In this document: one piece after another, positions 37,856 through 49,345 of the stretch | Position numbering within the stretch: the stretch's first letter is position 1 | How the letters are laid out: each line of letters begins with the position of its first letter | Assembly (NCBI RefSeq): GCF_009870125.1 | Contig: NC_046679.1 | Location: 24,242,001-24,306,000, forward strand | DNA from: Drosophila pseudoobscura | Lineage: Eukaryota; Arthropoda; Insecta; Diptera; Drosophilidae | DNA: 64,000 nucleotides | Reading direction: 5' to 3' | The notes under the pieces: model-generated | The model's input: the letters and a program-made list of their open reading frames with translations, nothing else | Databases searched by the model: none | Told to the model about the DNA's origin: nothing | Program-made: the position numbers and the translations under genes

Positions 37856-37865
37856 TGGTCACACT
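37856..37865 (+). promoter_or_regulatory. M1 core-promoter motif near the unrecognised gene's start
   Basis: TGGTCACACT is a perfect M1 motif 45 bp from the ATG at 37811. It is oriented for plus-strand transcription, opposite to the adjacent minus-strand gene, so it may act bidirectionally or serve an unannotated plus-strand start. Confidence 0.55.
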
Positions 37866-39396
37866 TAACTTTCTTTTTTGTGGCATTTCAGTACATCAAC
37901 AAGCGGGCACACTATTTGTGTCAGTGCTGCCAACAGAATATTGTTTTTGTTTTCTCAATCATTAGAAAAACTAGCAGGATTTTCAAAATAATAATAGCTA
38001 AAATATATCCAACATTATAAACAACAAATCGACACTGCTTTTACGGCATCTCATAATTACAGTTTCCAAATTTTTTAATGCCGGACAGTTTTTCAAAGTT
38101 GTCTGGCAATCTTAGAAGTAGCCGGATCTAGCTTTAAAAGAGCTGTATTAGCAGTGGGGGTTAAACGCACTAAATTGTATTTACGGTAAATCAACAAGCG
38201 GGCACACTTTTTGCAGCTCTATCTATTCCAAAAAAACTCGACCGCGACAAAAAAAGTCAGCGACAAAAACAGCCCAAAAAGCTACTCAAAAGTTACTTTT
38301 ATTCCAAGCAAAACAGATTTTTTTGTTTTAATCGTAAGTACCGAGTCAAATTTATACCTATTATTAAGCCCAGATGCACAACATATCTCGAAGGTGAGGG
38401 AATCAAATTTTTCATTTTGCGATTGACGGCCATGTCTCTTTTTCTTTGTCGAAGAAAAAGGTTATGTACGAATTGGTATGTATCATACATACACATGAAT
38501 ACATACATATATAATAATGTATAAACGAGGTTTATTCATCAAGTAGCGGCAGCCATTCACGCAATAAACCATTTAGGGACAGTTGTTACGCCTTTGTTCG
38601 ACTGTACCCCTGCATATACATATGTATGTACATTATTTAATAAAAGCCACAAAAATATGCATACTCTGGCCCCTTGTCCCTCCCTCTATTCTATTCGTGT
38701 AGTATGACAAATGTTGCTTCAAAATGGCGCCGAACCACATGTCTCTTCGTTATCGTCTCTCGTCGAACGGTTCGGCACGATTCGTGTATGTCATTCGCTT
38801 TCTGAATTTCATTTAACAAAGTGGTGCGCGCAGGCCAGCACCGGGGGCGCTGAGAACTTGAAACAAACATAATACTTAGTAACCGATTGTGATAGCTGTT
38901 AAAAATAGAATTCCGGACGAAGTCTGAAATTCAAATTCACAAAATTGTAACTACTAAACACAAATTCGAAAACATAAATTCCGTTAGGAAATTCTCTCTT
39001 CGGCCTCTGTCGACACTGTGGCTGTGTGTGTGTGCGTGCGTGTCAATTTTACAGTACAACAAAACTCGTAAGCTACAAAAGACCGTAGTCGGCGAAAACG
39101 AAATATTATATTCTACATCTGCTCTGCCTCGATCTGTGTATGTCTGCGTAGTACGTGTGTGTATTGGTAACCGCTGTGCGAGGTTAAATTAAATTACATA
39201 TTTTAAAACGCACACATACGCAGACGAACGGCTGTAGCTCTCTCTTTAAATTGTGAAAAGCAACAGGCACACACGCACACATACTCACTTAAATTCTCCC
39301 TTGAATTACACAAATCAGCCCCTCTCCACCTTCAATAACTGACGAGGACACGCGGAAGCGGCTAAAAGGCCAAACTTATTTCCGTTAAGCGAAAGT
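37866..39396. other. Intergenic region and probable kra 5' UTR exon
   Basis: No coding exon is supported. A 19-bp direct repeat, ATCAACAAGCGGGCACACT, occurs at 37895-37913 and 38190-38208. The right part (38.7-39.4 kb) is less AT-rich and includes many ACAC/GTGT stretches. It probably contains the kra promoter and its noncoding first exon, which would end at the GTAAGT donor at 39397. The transcription start is not fixed. Confidence 0.5.
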
Positions 39397-40238
39397 GTAA
39401 GTTAACGTACGTCTTTGTTAATTTTTTCTTCTATCTCTATGTATTCGCCAATTGAATTTGTACTTGGAAACGACTGCGTATTTTCCATCTTTTTGCGTTT
39501 CTGCGTTTGACAATTTCCCCTCTTCCCACCCTCCAACCAACGGGAACACACGCACACAGTGGCACAAAGGTACGAGTGTGTTTTGTATGTACAATGACCT
39601 CGTTTCCCTTGCTCCGAGCTCAGCCCGAGCTGGTCTACCAGTAACAACGTCAAAAATTTCACTTTATTCTTTACTGTTTCTTTGTCGAATTTCGTGTATA
39701 GGCTGGTTTGTTCCCTGCCCTGCTTTTGCATTTTTTCTTCTTTAATTTCTCCGCTTTTTAAGTGGTTCTTCTCTTGATGGTTTTCTGTACTTCTCGCCTT
39801 ACTTTGTCTGTCGTTCTTCATCTTCGTTTGGCTCTCAGTGCTTCTTCCTTTGCTCGCTTTGCTTTCCCTTGTTCTTCTTTAGGCATTATCAAACTGTAAA
39901 AAGATTGTGTGTCCGTGTGTGAGTATTTGTGAGTGTTCGCGCGCGCTCTCTTTCTTTCTCTGTCTCTCTGCCCTCTAGTGCTTTTGGAAGTGTGTGTGAG
40001 TGCGATTGACGGAAAGCACATGTACACTCGGGCAGGCGAGGATTTTTAGGTTAGACAGCATTTCAAACTCAGCAACATTTAACACAACAATAACGTCTGA
40101 CTAGCAATTCGAAAGCTAGTACTTGGCAATCGATCTTGTGACCTTGCTCATATACTCAACTAGTTTCAAGTTGAGCATTTAACTGAAATAATCACTAAAT
40201 TAACTGTGAACCGTTTACACGTATCATCTATTTTGCAG
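39397..40238 (+). other. Probable 5' UTR intron of kra
   Basis: A GTAAGT donor at 39397 and a TTTTGCAG acceptor ending at 40238, 11 bp before the kra ATG, define a likely 842-bp leader intron. I see no H/ACA-type fold here as clear as those in the coding-region introns. A GC(N)-rich hairpin CTAGC...GCTAG occurs near 40101-40120. Confidence 0.45.
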
Positions 40239-40249
40239 CAATTTATTGT

Positions 40250-43200
40250 ATGAGTCAAAAAATAGAAAGACCAGTGCTATCGGGTCAACGCATCAAGACC
40301 AGAAAAAGAGATGAAAGAGAAAAATATGACCCAACGGGATTCCGTGATGCGGTCATTGCTGGTCTCGAAAAAACTGATGGCGACTTGGAACAAATCTCTA
40401 AATATCTAGACATCGCGGGTAACAAGCTCGACTATCGTCGCTACGGTGAAGTTCTCTTCGATATATTGATTGCGGGTGGTCTATTAGGTAAGTCTCTTAA
40501 AATTGCTGGACTCTTAGAGCTATACAATTTCTAATATATCTTTATTTCAGTGCCTGGTGGTTCCATTTGTCAGGATGGCGAAAAGCCGCGCACAAATTAC
40601 TGCATCTTTGATGCCCCCGAGAGCATGGAATCCATGCGCAACCATGAGCAGGTTTGTAGATCATTGCATATCCCATCTGAACCGAACCGATCCGATCCGA
40701 TTCCAGTTTGTGTGTGTGTTGTGTGCATATAATTAGAACTGATTACAAGCTCAAAATTGTAGTCGGTGTCAGATTATGCCACATGGAACGCCACATATTT
40801 ACTTGTCTTTGGTTTGTTGTAGACAACCTAACGATCCGAAGATTTCTTATGTGTCAACAACAGCTTCTATAGCTGCAAAAGTATATATAATACACAGTAC
40901 ACTCCACACCTGGAAGGTCACCTTTGCTTCAATTGCATATTATTAGAACCGGTTATCCATCTAAACGATGTAATTGGTGTCAAAATATGCAACATGAAAA
41001 GCAACATTTTACTTGTCTTTATTTTGTGTAGATAATAAACCAACAATCTAAAGATTTCTTTTGTTGCAACAAAACTAAAAATAATTGTCGAAAATAATGA
41101 TGTACAGATGTAAAGAACTCCCAGTTAATGTGAATTTTTCTATGTTTTCAGGTATTTGTTAAGCTCATCAGACGGTACAAGTACCTTGAGAAAATGTTCG
41201 AAGAGGAGATGGGTAAAGTTCTATTATTCGTAAAGGGCTTTACTCCAAGTGAACGCATCAAGCTTGCGCGTATGACTGCGCTCTGGTTAGGTAAGTCTTC
41301 GTATAGCCCTTTAACTCTCGCCTCAAAGCCCAGCCAGCGTATCCTATAGTCGAGTCTAGATAGACCCTCGTTCGACTTGCAGCTGAGATTGGGCTAAAGA
41401 AAAAGTTACTCTTGGTATACTGACTCTTGGATGCAAAATTTAACCAAATCCAAAAGCCACGAGCCCAAGGACAAGAAGAAATCCCTCGTCCTATCTCTAT
41501 CTATTTGAGAAATTCGAACCTAACCTATTTGTATCCTTAGTTAATGGCTCTGTACCGCCAAATGTGTTATTGGTACTAAACAACGAGCATCTGATCAAGG
41601 ATGGCATTGCACTGGAGTTTCTACTGGAGCTATTTCAGACGTTCAAGCAAGAGAAGGGCATTGCATATCTGATTCAGGCGCTTAAGAAGGGTGGACTGGA
41701 AAGCAAGTAAGTTTTCAATTTAGACTCTTTAGTCTCTTATGGAATGTTCTCAGGAAGATGTTATAACCATTCAGTTGTGTATCTTTAATTGATGTTCCTA
41801 GAGTAAATTTCGTGGAGTTTTATTTATTTCGCAAATGAACTTTGGCTTCATTTGGGTGCCGATTTAATTTCGTACAAATTCATGAGATTATTTGAGAATA
41901 TTTTATTTCGCATTATACTGTCATCTAAGTCCAAATATGGAATATTCTCAGGAAGATGTTATAACCATTCAGTTGTGTATCTTTAATTGATGTTCCTAGA
42001 GTAATTTTACGGAGTTTATTTATTTCGCAAATGAACATTGGCTTCATTTGGGTGCCGATTTAATTTCGTACAAATTTATAAGATACAATGATATATATTT
42101 ATAAGATAATTTGCTCACAACATTTATTAATGGAAATGTCCTTTTGTTTCTTTCCCTTTAAGACTTATGGACTTTTTCCCACCAAACAAACGTACTGAGG
42201 AATATTTTAAACAAGTTTTTCTTGACAAGGAACTCAATGAGATCATCAAGCTGCACAAGGCCCAGGCTAGCCAGGAGGCTAAGCGCGAGCTGCAGCAGAC
42301 CCTCATCGATGATATCAACGATGAGAAGGCACACAATGAGATAACCGCTGACATTAAAGAGTTTTCGGCACGCAACAACATTCCCGATCATGAGATAATT
42401 GTTATTGTAAGTCAATCGAGAACAAACGATTGATTGAGAGCAGAAGTTTAATCGTTTCATTTTTGTTTGGTCAAAAGATTTGGTCTACCATCATGTCGTT
42501 GGGCGAATGGAACAAGAAGGAGGAGCTGGTCACCGATCAGGCTGTTCGTCACTTAAAGACATACTGCACTTTGTTGCAGGCATTCGCCTCAACAGACCGC
42601 TCGGAATTGGCCCTGATCCTGAAGGTGCAGGAGTTCTGCTATGAGAACATGAACTTTATGAAGGCCTTCCAGAAGATCATATTGTTGTTCTACAAAACAG
42701 AGGTCCTCTCCGAGGAAATCATCTTGCGCTGGTACAAGGATGGTCATTCCAACAAAGGCAAAATGCATTTCCTCGAACAAATGCGCAAGTTTGTCGAATG
42801 GCTGCAGTCAGCCGAAGAAGGTAAGGATATATTTTATAACGAAAGTGGGGTTCGATATGAGTGCAATTTTTGAGAATGGTCTTGTCCTGGATGGCACTTT
42901 CATTGTACAAAATTGCAAGAGCATTTGGGTTTTTTGCTTGCCTCGTTGCTCAAAAATAAAACCAGAGCAACGTAGGCCAATGAAAACCTGGACAAAATTA
43001 TGGTATTCTTTGCAGCGTGCCTCTAACCAAAACCTTGGAGTGCCACAAAACCCATTGTGCACAATTCCAGGAGGTTAAATATCGGTCATGCCAGAGCAAA
43101 TGAATGATTGGGTGTCCATATAACTTTTCATAGTTACATTTGGCCAATAATCATTTGGACAGATAACTCCAACGTAGCAGAATTCTGTGCCTATTCTCCC

Positions 43201-43608
43201 AAATAAGTATCCGCTCCGAACATACTCCAACGTTCGTCGTAGCCATGAGGATTATATGCCAACCACATTAGGTTTTAGTCCTGCCTCGCTGTTTCATATA
43301 ACTTTATCAGGACAAAATTATTGTATTACATTTGGCGCATGCCTCTAACCAAGATCTTGGAGTGCCACAAAACCCATTGTGCACAATTCCAAGAGGTTAA
43401 TTTCGGTCATGCCAGAGCAAAAGAATGATTGGGTGTCCATATAACTTTTCATAGTTACATTTGGCCAATAATCATTTGGACAGACACATCAAATATGACC
43501 AAAACTATATTTAAGAGATCTCTGGAAACTTTTGTTCACTTTTTACATGTACTTTTTGGCTTTTTTACAGAATCCGAATCTGAGGACGAACAAAAGAATG
43601 GCGATTAA
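40250..43608 (+). CDS. kra: Krasavietz, eIF5-mimic protein (BZW family)
   Basis: Kra is the Drosophila eIF5-mimic protein (BZW/5MP). It binds eIF2 and eIF3 through a C-terminal W2 domain and restrains translation initiation; it also acts in axon guidance. Seven exons are inferred: 40250-40487, 40551-40651, 41152-41290, 41541-41706, 42163-42406, 42478-42820 and 43571-43608. They give 422 residues, as expected for the family. The start [20 protein letters not shown] and the N-terminal block ending in GGLLVPGGSI are diagnostic. The W2/HEAT region spans roughly residues 250-410 and is followed by the acidic tail [12 protein letters not shown]. Aromatic and acidic W2 residues are intact (for example [17 protein letters not shown]). 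All four introns longer than 200 bp carry H/ACA snoRNA candidates, described separately, while the two short ones (63 and 71 bp) do not. Confidence 0.97.
40733..40862 (+). ncRNA. H/ACA snoRNA candidate, kra intron 2, copy A
   Basis: Box H/ACA guides direct pseudouridylation of rRNA or snRNA with the dyskerin complex. The 5' hairpin stem is ACTGATTAC (40738-40746) with GTAGTCGGT (40759-40767). The hinge box is AGATTA (ANANNA) at 40771-40776. The 3' hairpin has a basal stem CACATA (40792-40797) with TATGTG (40848-40853) and an inner stem TTGTC/GACAA (40803-40807, 40822-40826). An ACA box follows at 40857-40859, three bases before the inferred end. Copy B downstream keeps these stems with changed bases. 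Confidence 0.72.
40943..41074 (+). ncRNA. H/ACA snoRNA candidate, kra intron 2, copy B
   Basis: This is a diverged duplicate of copy A, 210 bp downstream. The 5' stem is ACCGGTTAT (40948-40956) with GTAATTGGT (40970-40978), using G-T pairs. The hinge box is AAAATA at 40982-40987. The 3' basal stem is GCAACA (41001-41006) with TGTTGC (41062-41067), where copy A has CACATA/TATGTG, which is compensatory change. The inner pair is TTGTC/GATAA. The ACA box is at 41069-41071. Confidence 0.72.
41322..41476 (+). ncRNA. H/ACA snoRNA candidate, kra intron 3
   Basis: A single copy fills most of the 250-bp intron. The 5' hairpin is AGCCCA/TGGGCT (41327-41332, 41390-41395) enclosing AGTCGA/TCGACT (41348-41353, 41372-41377) and a GTCT/AGAC tip. 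The hinge box is AGAAAA at 41398-41403. The 3' hairpin is CTTGG/CCAAG (41411-41415, 41465-41469) enclosing TTGGAT/ATCCAA (41427-41432, 41448-41453). The ACA box is at 41471-41473, followed by AGA. Confidence 0.72.
41745..41879 (+). ncRNA. H/ACA snoRNA candidate, kra intron 4, copy A
   Basis: The 5' hairpin pairs AGGAAGAT with an ATCTT inner stem and a TTCCT closing strand, leaving internal loops typical of guide pockets. The hinge box is AGAGTA immediately after the hairpin. The 3' hairpin has an 8-bp stem CAAATGAA/TTCATTTG around a CTTTGGC loop and a weak AAATT/AATTT base. The ACA box is at 41874-41876. The same unit recurs 198 bp downstream. Confidence 0.65.
41943..42075 (+). ncRNA. H/ACA snoRNA candidate, kra intron 4, copy B
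   Basis: This near-identical duplicate of copy A keeps AGGAAGAT...ATCTT...TTCCT, the AGAGTA hinge box, the CAAATGAA/TTCATTTG stem and the ACA box at 42070-42072. Changes are concentrated in the loops and in the sequence just after the hinge box. Confidence 0.65.
42858..42997 (+). ncRNA. H/ACA snoRNA candidate, kra intron 6, first
   Basis: The 5' hairpin is closed by TGCAATTTT (42862-42870) and AAAATTGCA (42909-42917). The hinge box AGAGCA follows at once (42918-42923). The 3' hairpin has base GGTTTT/AAAACC (42928-42933, 42983-42988) and inner stem GTTGCTC/GAGCAAC (42945-42951, 42965-42971). The ACA box is at 42992-42994, with three bases after it. A decayed copy of its 3' part lies near 43271-43323. 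Confidence 0.75.
43014..43164 (+). ncRNA. H/ACA snoRNA candidate, kra intron 6, second (copy A)
   Basis: The 5' hairpin nests CCTC/GAGG (43020-43023, 43071-43074), TGGA/TCCA (43036-43039, 43066-43069) and GTGC-ACA/TGTGCAC (43040-43047, 43056-43062). The hinge box is AGAGCA at 43093-43098. The 3' hairpin pairs AATGATTGG with CCAATAATCATT and has a TAAC/GTTA tip. The ACA box is at 43159-43161, followed by GAT. Confidence 0.72.
43335..43485 (+). ncRNA. H/ACA snoRNA candidate, kra intron 6, third (copy B)
   Basis: This is a close duplicate of the second candidate, 321 bp downstream. It keeps CCTC/GAGG (43342-43345, 43393-43396), the TGGA/TCCA and GTGC-ACA/TGTGCAC stems, the AGAGCA hinge (43414-43419), the 3' hairpin and the ACA box (43480-43482). 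Differences are few. Confidence 0.72.
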
Positions 43609-46600
43609 CACATTTTTGGTTAACGAAAAAGAGCATGGCTAGAAGGAACAACACAAACGGAGCCGCCTGTCCCAAATCCAAACCATCCACACACCAGACA
43701 CACACACACACACACCACAGTGCTCTCGATAGATTTGCATAGATAGTCTCCCCAAGTCTTCCTCCACCCAAGTCAATGGCGAAGAGAGAGAGAAATTCTA
43801 AATTATTGTTCAACAAAACTCACCCACAATCCTCAATCGTTCTCGATTTGTGAATGCAATATATTTCTTAACTATACAAACAGGAAACGGATAGCATTGT
43901 GTTAATAAAGGTTTAAAGATTTACAATTATGTACCAAAAAAAAAATTATCACCACACACAGGAGAGGCATCTCGAACAAGAAATCAGTAAGAATTGCACG
44001 CACTGTAATCTATCAAACTGGAGATCAAGATAATATGTATGTACCAGGGGAGCATAGCATACAAGATACATATATTCCTTATGTTGTAAAATGAGCTGCA
44101 GGCCCGTTTGTATGTTCGTATTATTTATTTAAAAATCTACCCCCGGCACATATGCATATATATTAAAAAGAAAAGAAAACAGTTATTAATATTCATCTAC
44201 GAGAGCGCGGCGCCAAGCCAGTACGGAATTTGACGAGGTTATCTTCGAAATAAAGATTTGGAAAAGATGATTCAATATATGACTGGCATGCAAGGCCACC
44301 ACCAGTTTCAACGCAAATTATTATGTGAACAGAGCGTATGGAATTACGAATATTTTAAATTGCATGAAATTGTATGTATACAAGAAATAAATGAAATACA
44401 ACAAATGTGACGGATGCGACAATTGTTTTTTTTTCTGTAGTGCAATGGAATAATTTTTCAAATATATTAGTTTAGTTTACAATTCCACACCCAAAACATG
44501 TGGGTATACTTTTCCCACAGCCTGTATATACATACATACGAATGTATTTACACGATCGATCAGCGCAATATCGATAACGATACTAGAAAAGGGCAGAAAG
44601 TGTGACCAGCCCAAATTCATTCGTAGAAAAATATTTAGGAATACTTGTTCTGATCAATTTGAGGTTTTGAAAATGTTTAATGTATTTTTTGTTTTGTTTT
44701 GCTGGCGTTGGCGTTGATGGTATTGTTTATGGAAATGTATGGATAAACGGCTAAGGTGCAGCCGTTCGACCAAACCCCCAAAAATCGTATTTTCTGGTAT
44801 CTCTGGCTCAGTGTCGTTTTTTACTTTTCTCGGCATACGACACAAGAATTGTTGAAAACTAAGAAATAAAAAGCATGTTTCAATAAAAATTTAAAATCCC
44901 CATATCTATCAAAAAAAGTCGGTTTCGTGGAGTAAAAAAAAGGTGGATTTTGTTGTCTAGTGTAATTAGCTAACGCAGCAATCAAGTGTCACGTGCAAAA
45001 GGTTACAGTAGTCAATCGCTTATGAGAACTTGAAATGGAATCAGATATTATATTCAACGGAGTTAGCCGCAGGTCTTGACGATAGCGATCTGCTTGATTA
45101 ATTGTAATATCCCACATGCTAATTTTAATGATATAAACACAAATAGAATGTACGGAAGACCAGCGTACAGTAGTACTTGATGGTCTTAGTCTCTGGAAAA
45201 TTTAAATTTAAATAGTTCTTTGGGCCGGTTTCTCAGTTTTTATATTTGAAGTCGCTGATAAGGCAGGGAAGTCCATAGCATAGCAACAATCCGTCTATGA
45301 GTAAAGTTGTCGCTCCGCTACCCAATTTTGTTCCTTGGAGTGCAAAATGTATTGGATTCGCTTAGTTTAGTTTTTGGAAATACTGTTTTTATTCAACATA
45401 AATTTTGTTTAAAAGTAATTTTTTCTTGCATTTCTCGTATTTCATTTAATGTATATAGTACTCGATGTTATATAATAACGCATATGCTATTTGTTTGTAT
45501 TTTTGTTGTTGCTAAATTTGTAGTTGCTATTCATCGTATTTGAACAATTGCAATTGGTGTGTAACTTGGTTAAAAATGAGCCTGGAGAATAGAATACACT
45601 ATGAACGACACAAACTTCACAAATTATTTGAGAGCATGATATGATGCAGGTGCAGGTGCAGTGGTGGCAAGTGGCAGTGGATCGCAGTCAGCAGCAGTTC
45701 CATAAATTGTTTCAATCTAATTTCCATTTTTTTTTTGTAGTTTTCTTTTTTATATATATGTTTTGTTTAGTTATCTTTTAGTTAAGTGTATATAGTTATG
45801 GTTTATGTAGAGTGGAAGCTGGATTTGAGGGTCAACAAATTTAGCTACTTCTGGGCCGTACTTGGCAATACTTCATTTCGTGTTTTCGTTTCGGTTGGGG
45901 TTTTGGGTGCGTTTTTGCGTGCTTTTGCGTGGTAACTGTGTATTCTCGTTACGCGTCCAACAACAGACATTGGATGATATTTGTGTGGTTCCTGTGCCAG
46001 TGGCTGCTGCGCAATCGTACGTCACCTTCGGTTCAGCGAAATCAGACCGATATCCGATCCGATTTCGGTGTTTCCGCAGGCAACAATGCTGAGTGTACGG
46101 TTTGCACAGACTGCCAGTGGCACCTGTGGCTTCTGATGCTGCTGCTATTACTGCTCCACACACACTGCTGCACATGAATAATTACAAACATAGACACACA
46201 TAGATGCATATAAAAGTGTTCAACAAAGACTATAGACGACAGAAATTAATGTACAATAATATAGTAAATAACGCAAAGAACAGGGGAGGGAGTGGGTTCA
46301 AAAATCAAAGGGCAGGAATGTATGCAAAAAAATTTCAAAAGTGTATGCGCCTGTGTTCAGCAAATATACATTTAGGTAAAAAAAACGAACAAACTTTAAC
46401 AAACTCGTATTACAAGGCTCTTTTTTTTCGTATGCTGATAGGATTTTGTGTATGCCTAAAATATATATATGTATATAGTAATTATTGGCATACATATATG
46501 TAAATGTTGTGGGCGTATGGATATCTCATATAACTGAAGACCGAATGGGGGTTCTGAGTGTGTTTCAGTATCAATCAGAACTATACAGAGACAACGGCAA

Positions 46601-46800
46601 TATAATTTATAATTGATTGATAATACAATCCCTACATAGACACCAGACACCAGGTTTGGCCATGGCCTTCCATGAGGATCGGTTTTACGTTGATTTTTTC
46701 ATTATGCTGTGGGTGGAGTGGAGTTTTTAAAATTGAACTTTTCCTGCTGGTATTATTGGTTGGTTTTTCTTCTTCACTTCATCTGCATGCACTTAACAAT
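43609..46800. other. Intergenic region between convergent kra and Vha26
   Basis: The left part is the kra 3' UTR, with AATAAA at 43904-43909 and further AATAAA near 44249 and 44383. A (CA)n run lies at 43694-43713. A DRE (TATCGATA, 44569-44576) and a reverse M1 (AAGTGTGACCA, near 44598-44608) form an unexplained promoter-like pair. A 63-codon minus-strand frame at 44654-44845 follows a TTTATTTCTTAG acceptor-like sequence, but it has no recognisable domain. The rest is AT-rich with no supported gene. Confidence 0.5.
43904..43909 (+). terminator. Polyadenylation signal of kra
   Basis: AATAAA lies about 300 bp past the kra stop codon. Additional signals about 340-480 bp further right could give longer 3' UTR forms. 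Confidence 0.6.
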
Positions 46801-48202
<1,402 letters not shown>

Positions 48203-48442
48203 CTTGACTGATTTTTTCTCACTTGCACAAAACGGAAAAGAAATTCAACTGTTCCAAAGATATCCACGTGTGACCGTGCCTGTAATAGTTGTAATTTCAA
48301 TTTAATTTATATGCTCCGTGAAATTTTTAAGGTGCAACTCCAGAATATACGAGGAATCGTCAAAAACAATAAGTTACTTTTTTGCCTTCTGCCCGACGTC
48401 TGTCTGAAAATTTTTTCACTGCAAATCGATCATATGATTTTT

Positions 48443-48590
48443 CAGTGTGACCGCGGATATTAGGCCTGCATATGTATAATATAACTTGAATTCGTCAGTA
48501 TATTTGCGGTATTTTTAAAATATATTTTATCGATAAGAGGCAACAAATTTTATTTTGAAATCGATAAACTGGACAAATTCAATCGATAAA
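48443..48590 (-). promoter_or_regulatory. Vha26 core promoter: M1, M6 and DRE cluster
   Basis: A reverse-strand M1 (CAGTGTGACCG at 48443-48453) is correctly oriented for the minus-strand gene about 240 bp from its ATG. An M6 match (GTCAGTATATTT) lies at 48494-48505 on the plus strand. Three CGATA/DRE-type sites follow: TTATCGATAA near 48527, then ATCGATAAA near 48561 and 48582. No TATA box is present. Confidence 0.7.
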
Positions 48591-49252
48591 AAAATTTAAA
48601 ATTTTTGAAAATTTTACATTTTGCTGTGTACTTTGTCTAGTTTGTACCAACATTGTCGACCAGTGACTATTAAATCTACACACGAATATTATGAAACTTG
48701 TGGAATTTAAGCGTAGTTGTGGTTTCAAACTATTTCTATTTGGCGGTCAAGTTTGGTGGGACTTGCTCTCTTTTTTATTGTATTTCCTCTCTATTTTGTG
48801 ATGGGATATCCTCTCTTCGTGGAGGGATTTTTTCTCGCCACAATGTCCCTTTTAGCTCAGCAATGTCCCCACATTCCATATCCACTTACGTTTGTTGAAT
48901 TGTTGAAATCGTAAAGGTATTTCAATGACATTTTGCGGCATATTATCTTCTTAAAGAGACCAAGAGTCTTTCTTAATTATGTTTCAAAACAGCTTGGAAA
49001 CAGTATCTACATACGGTATAAAAATTCCCCTACTCCAGCTGACAAGCTACTAGTAAGAAATTACATGACCTACGTTATAGCCTTGTTATAGACAAAATAA
49101 TTTGAAAATGCGTACTTAGAAGTAATTTATCTTGTAGAAAATTTATTCATCAATGGCCTAAAATTATGTGGGCAGAGCTAAGGGTTTTAGTTAGTCAGCA
49201 TTATTCAACAGAATATCAAAAAAGAGAGATATGTAGAATGGAACTTGGACTC

Positions 49253-49345
49253 GTCAGTATTTTTACGGTATATTTTTTGAATGCGAGGGTATATTCTTGT
49301 ATATCTCTGAGGGTATATTTGATGAATGAACATGCGGTCACACTG
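49253..49345 (+). promoter_or_regulatory. Tetraspanin core promoter: M6 and M1
   Basis: An M6 match (GTCAGTATTTTT, 49253-49264), several GGTATATT repeats and a perfect M1 (CGGTCACACTG, 49335-49345) lie upstream of the tetraspanin ATG in the proper orientation. There is no TATA box. Confidence 0.7.
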
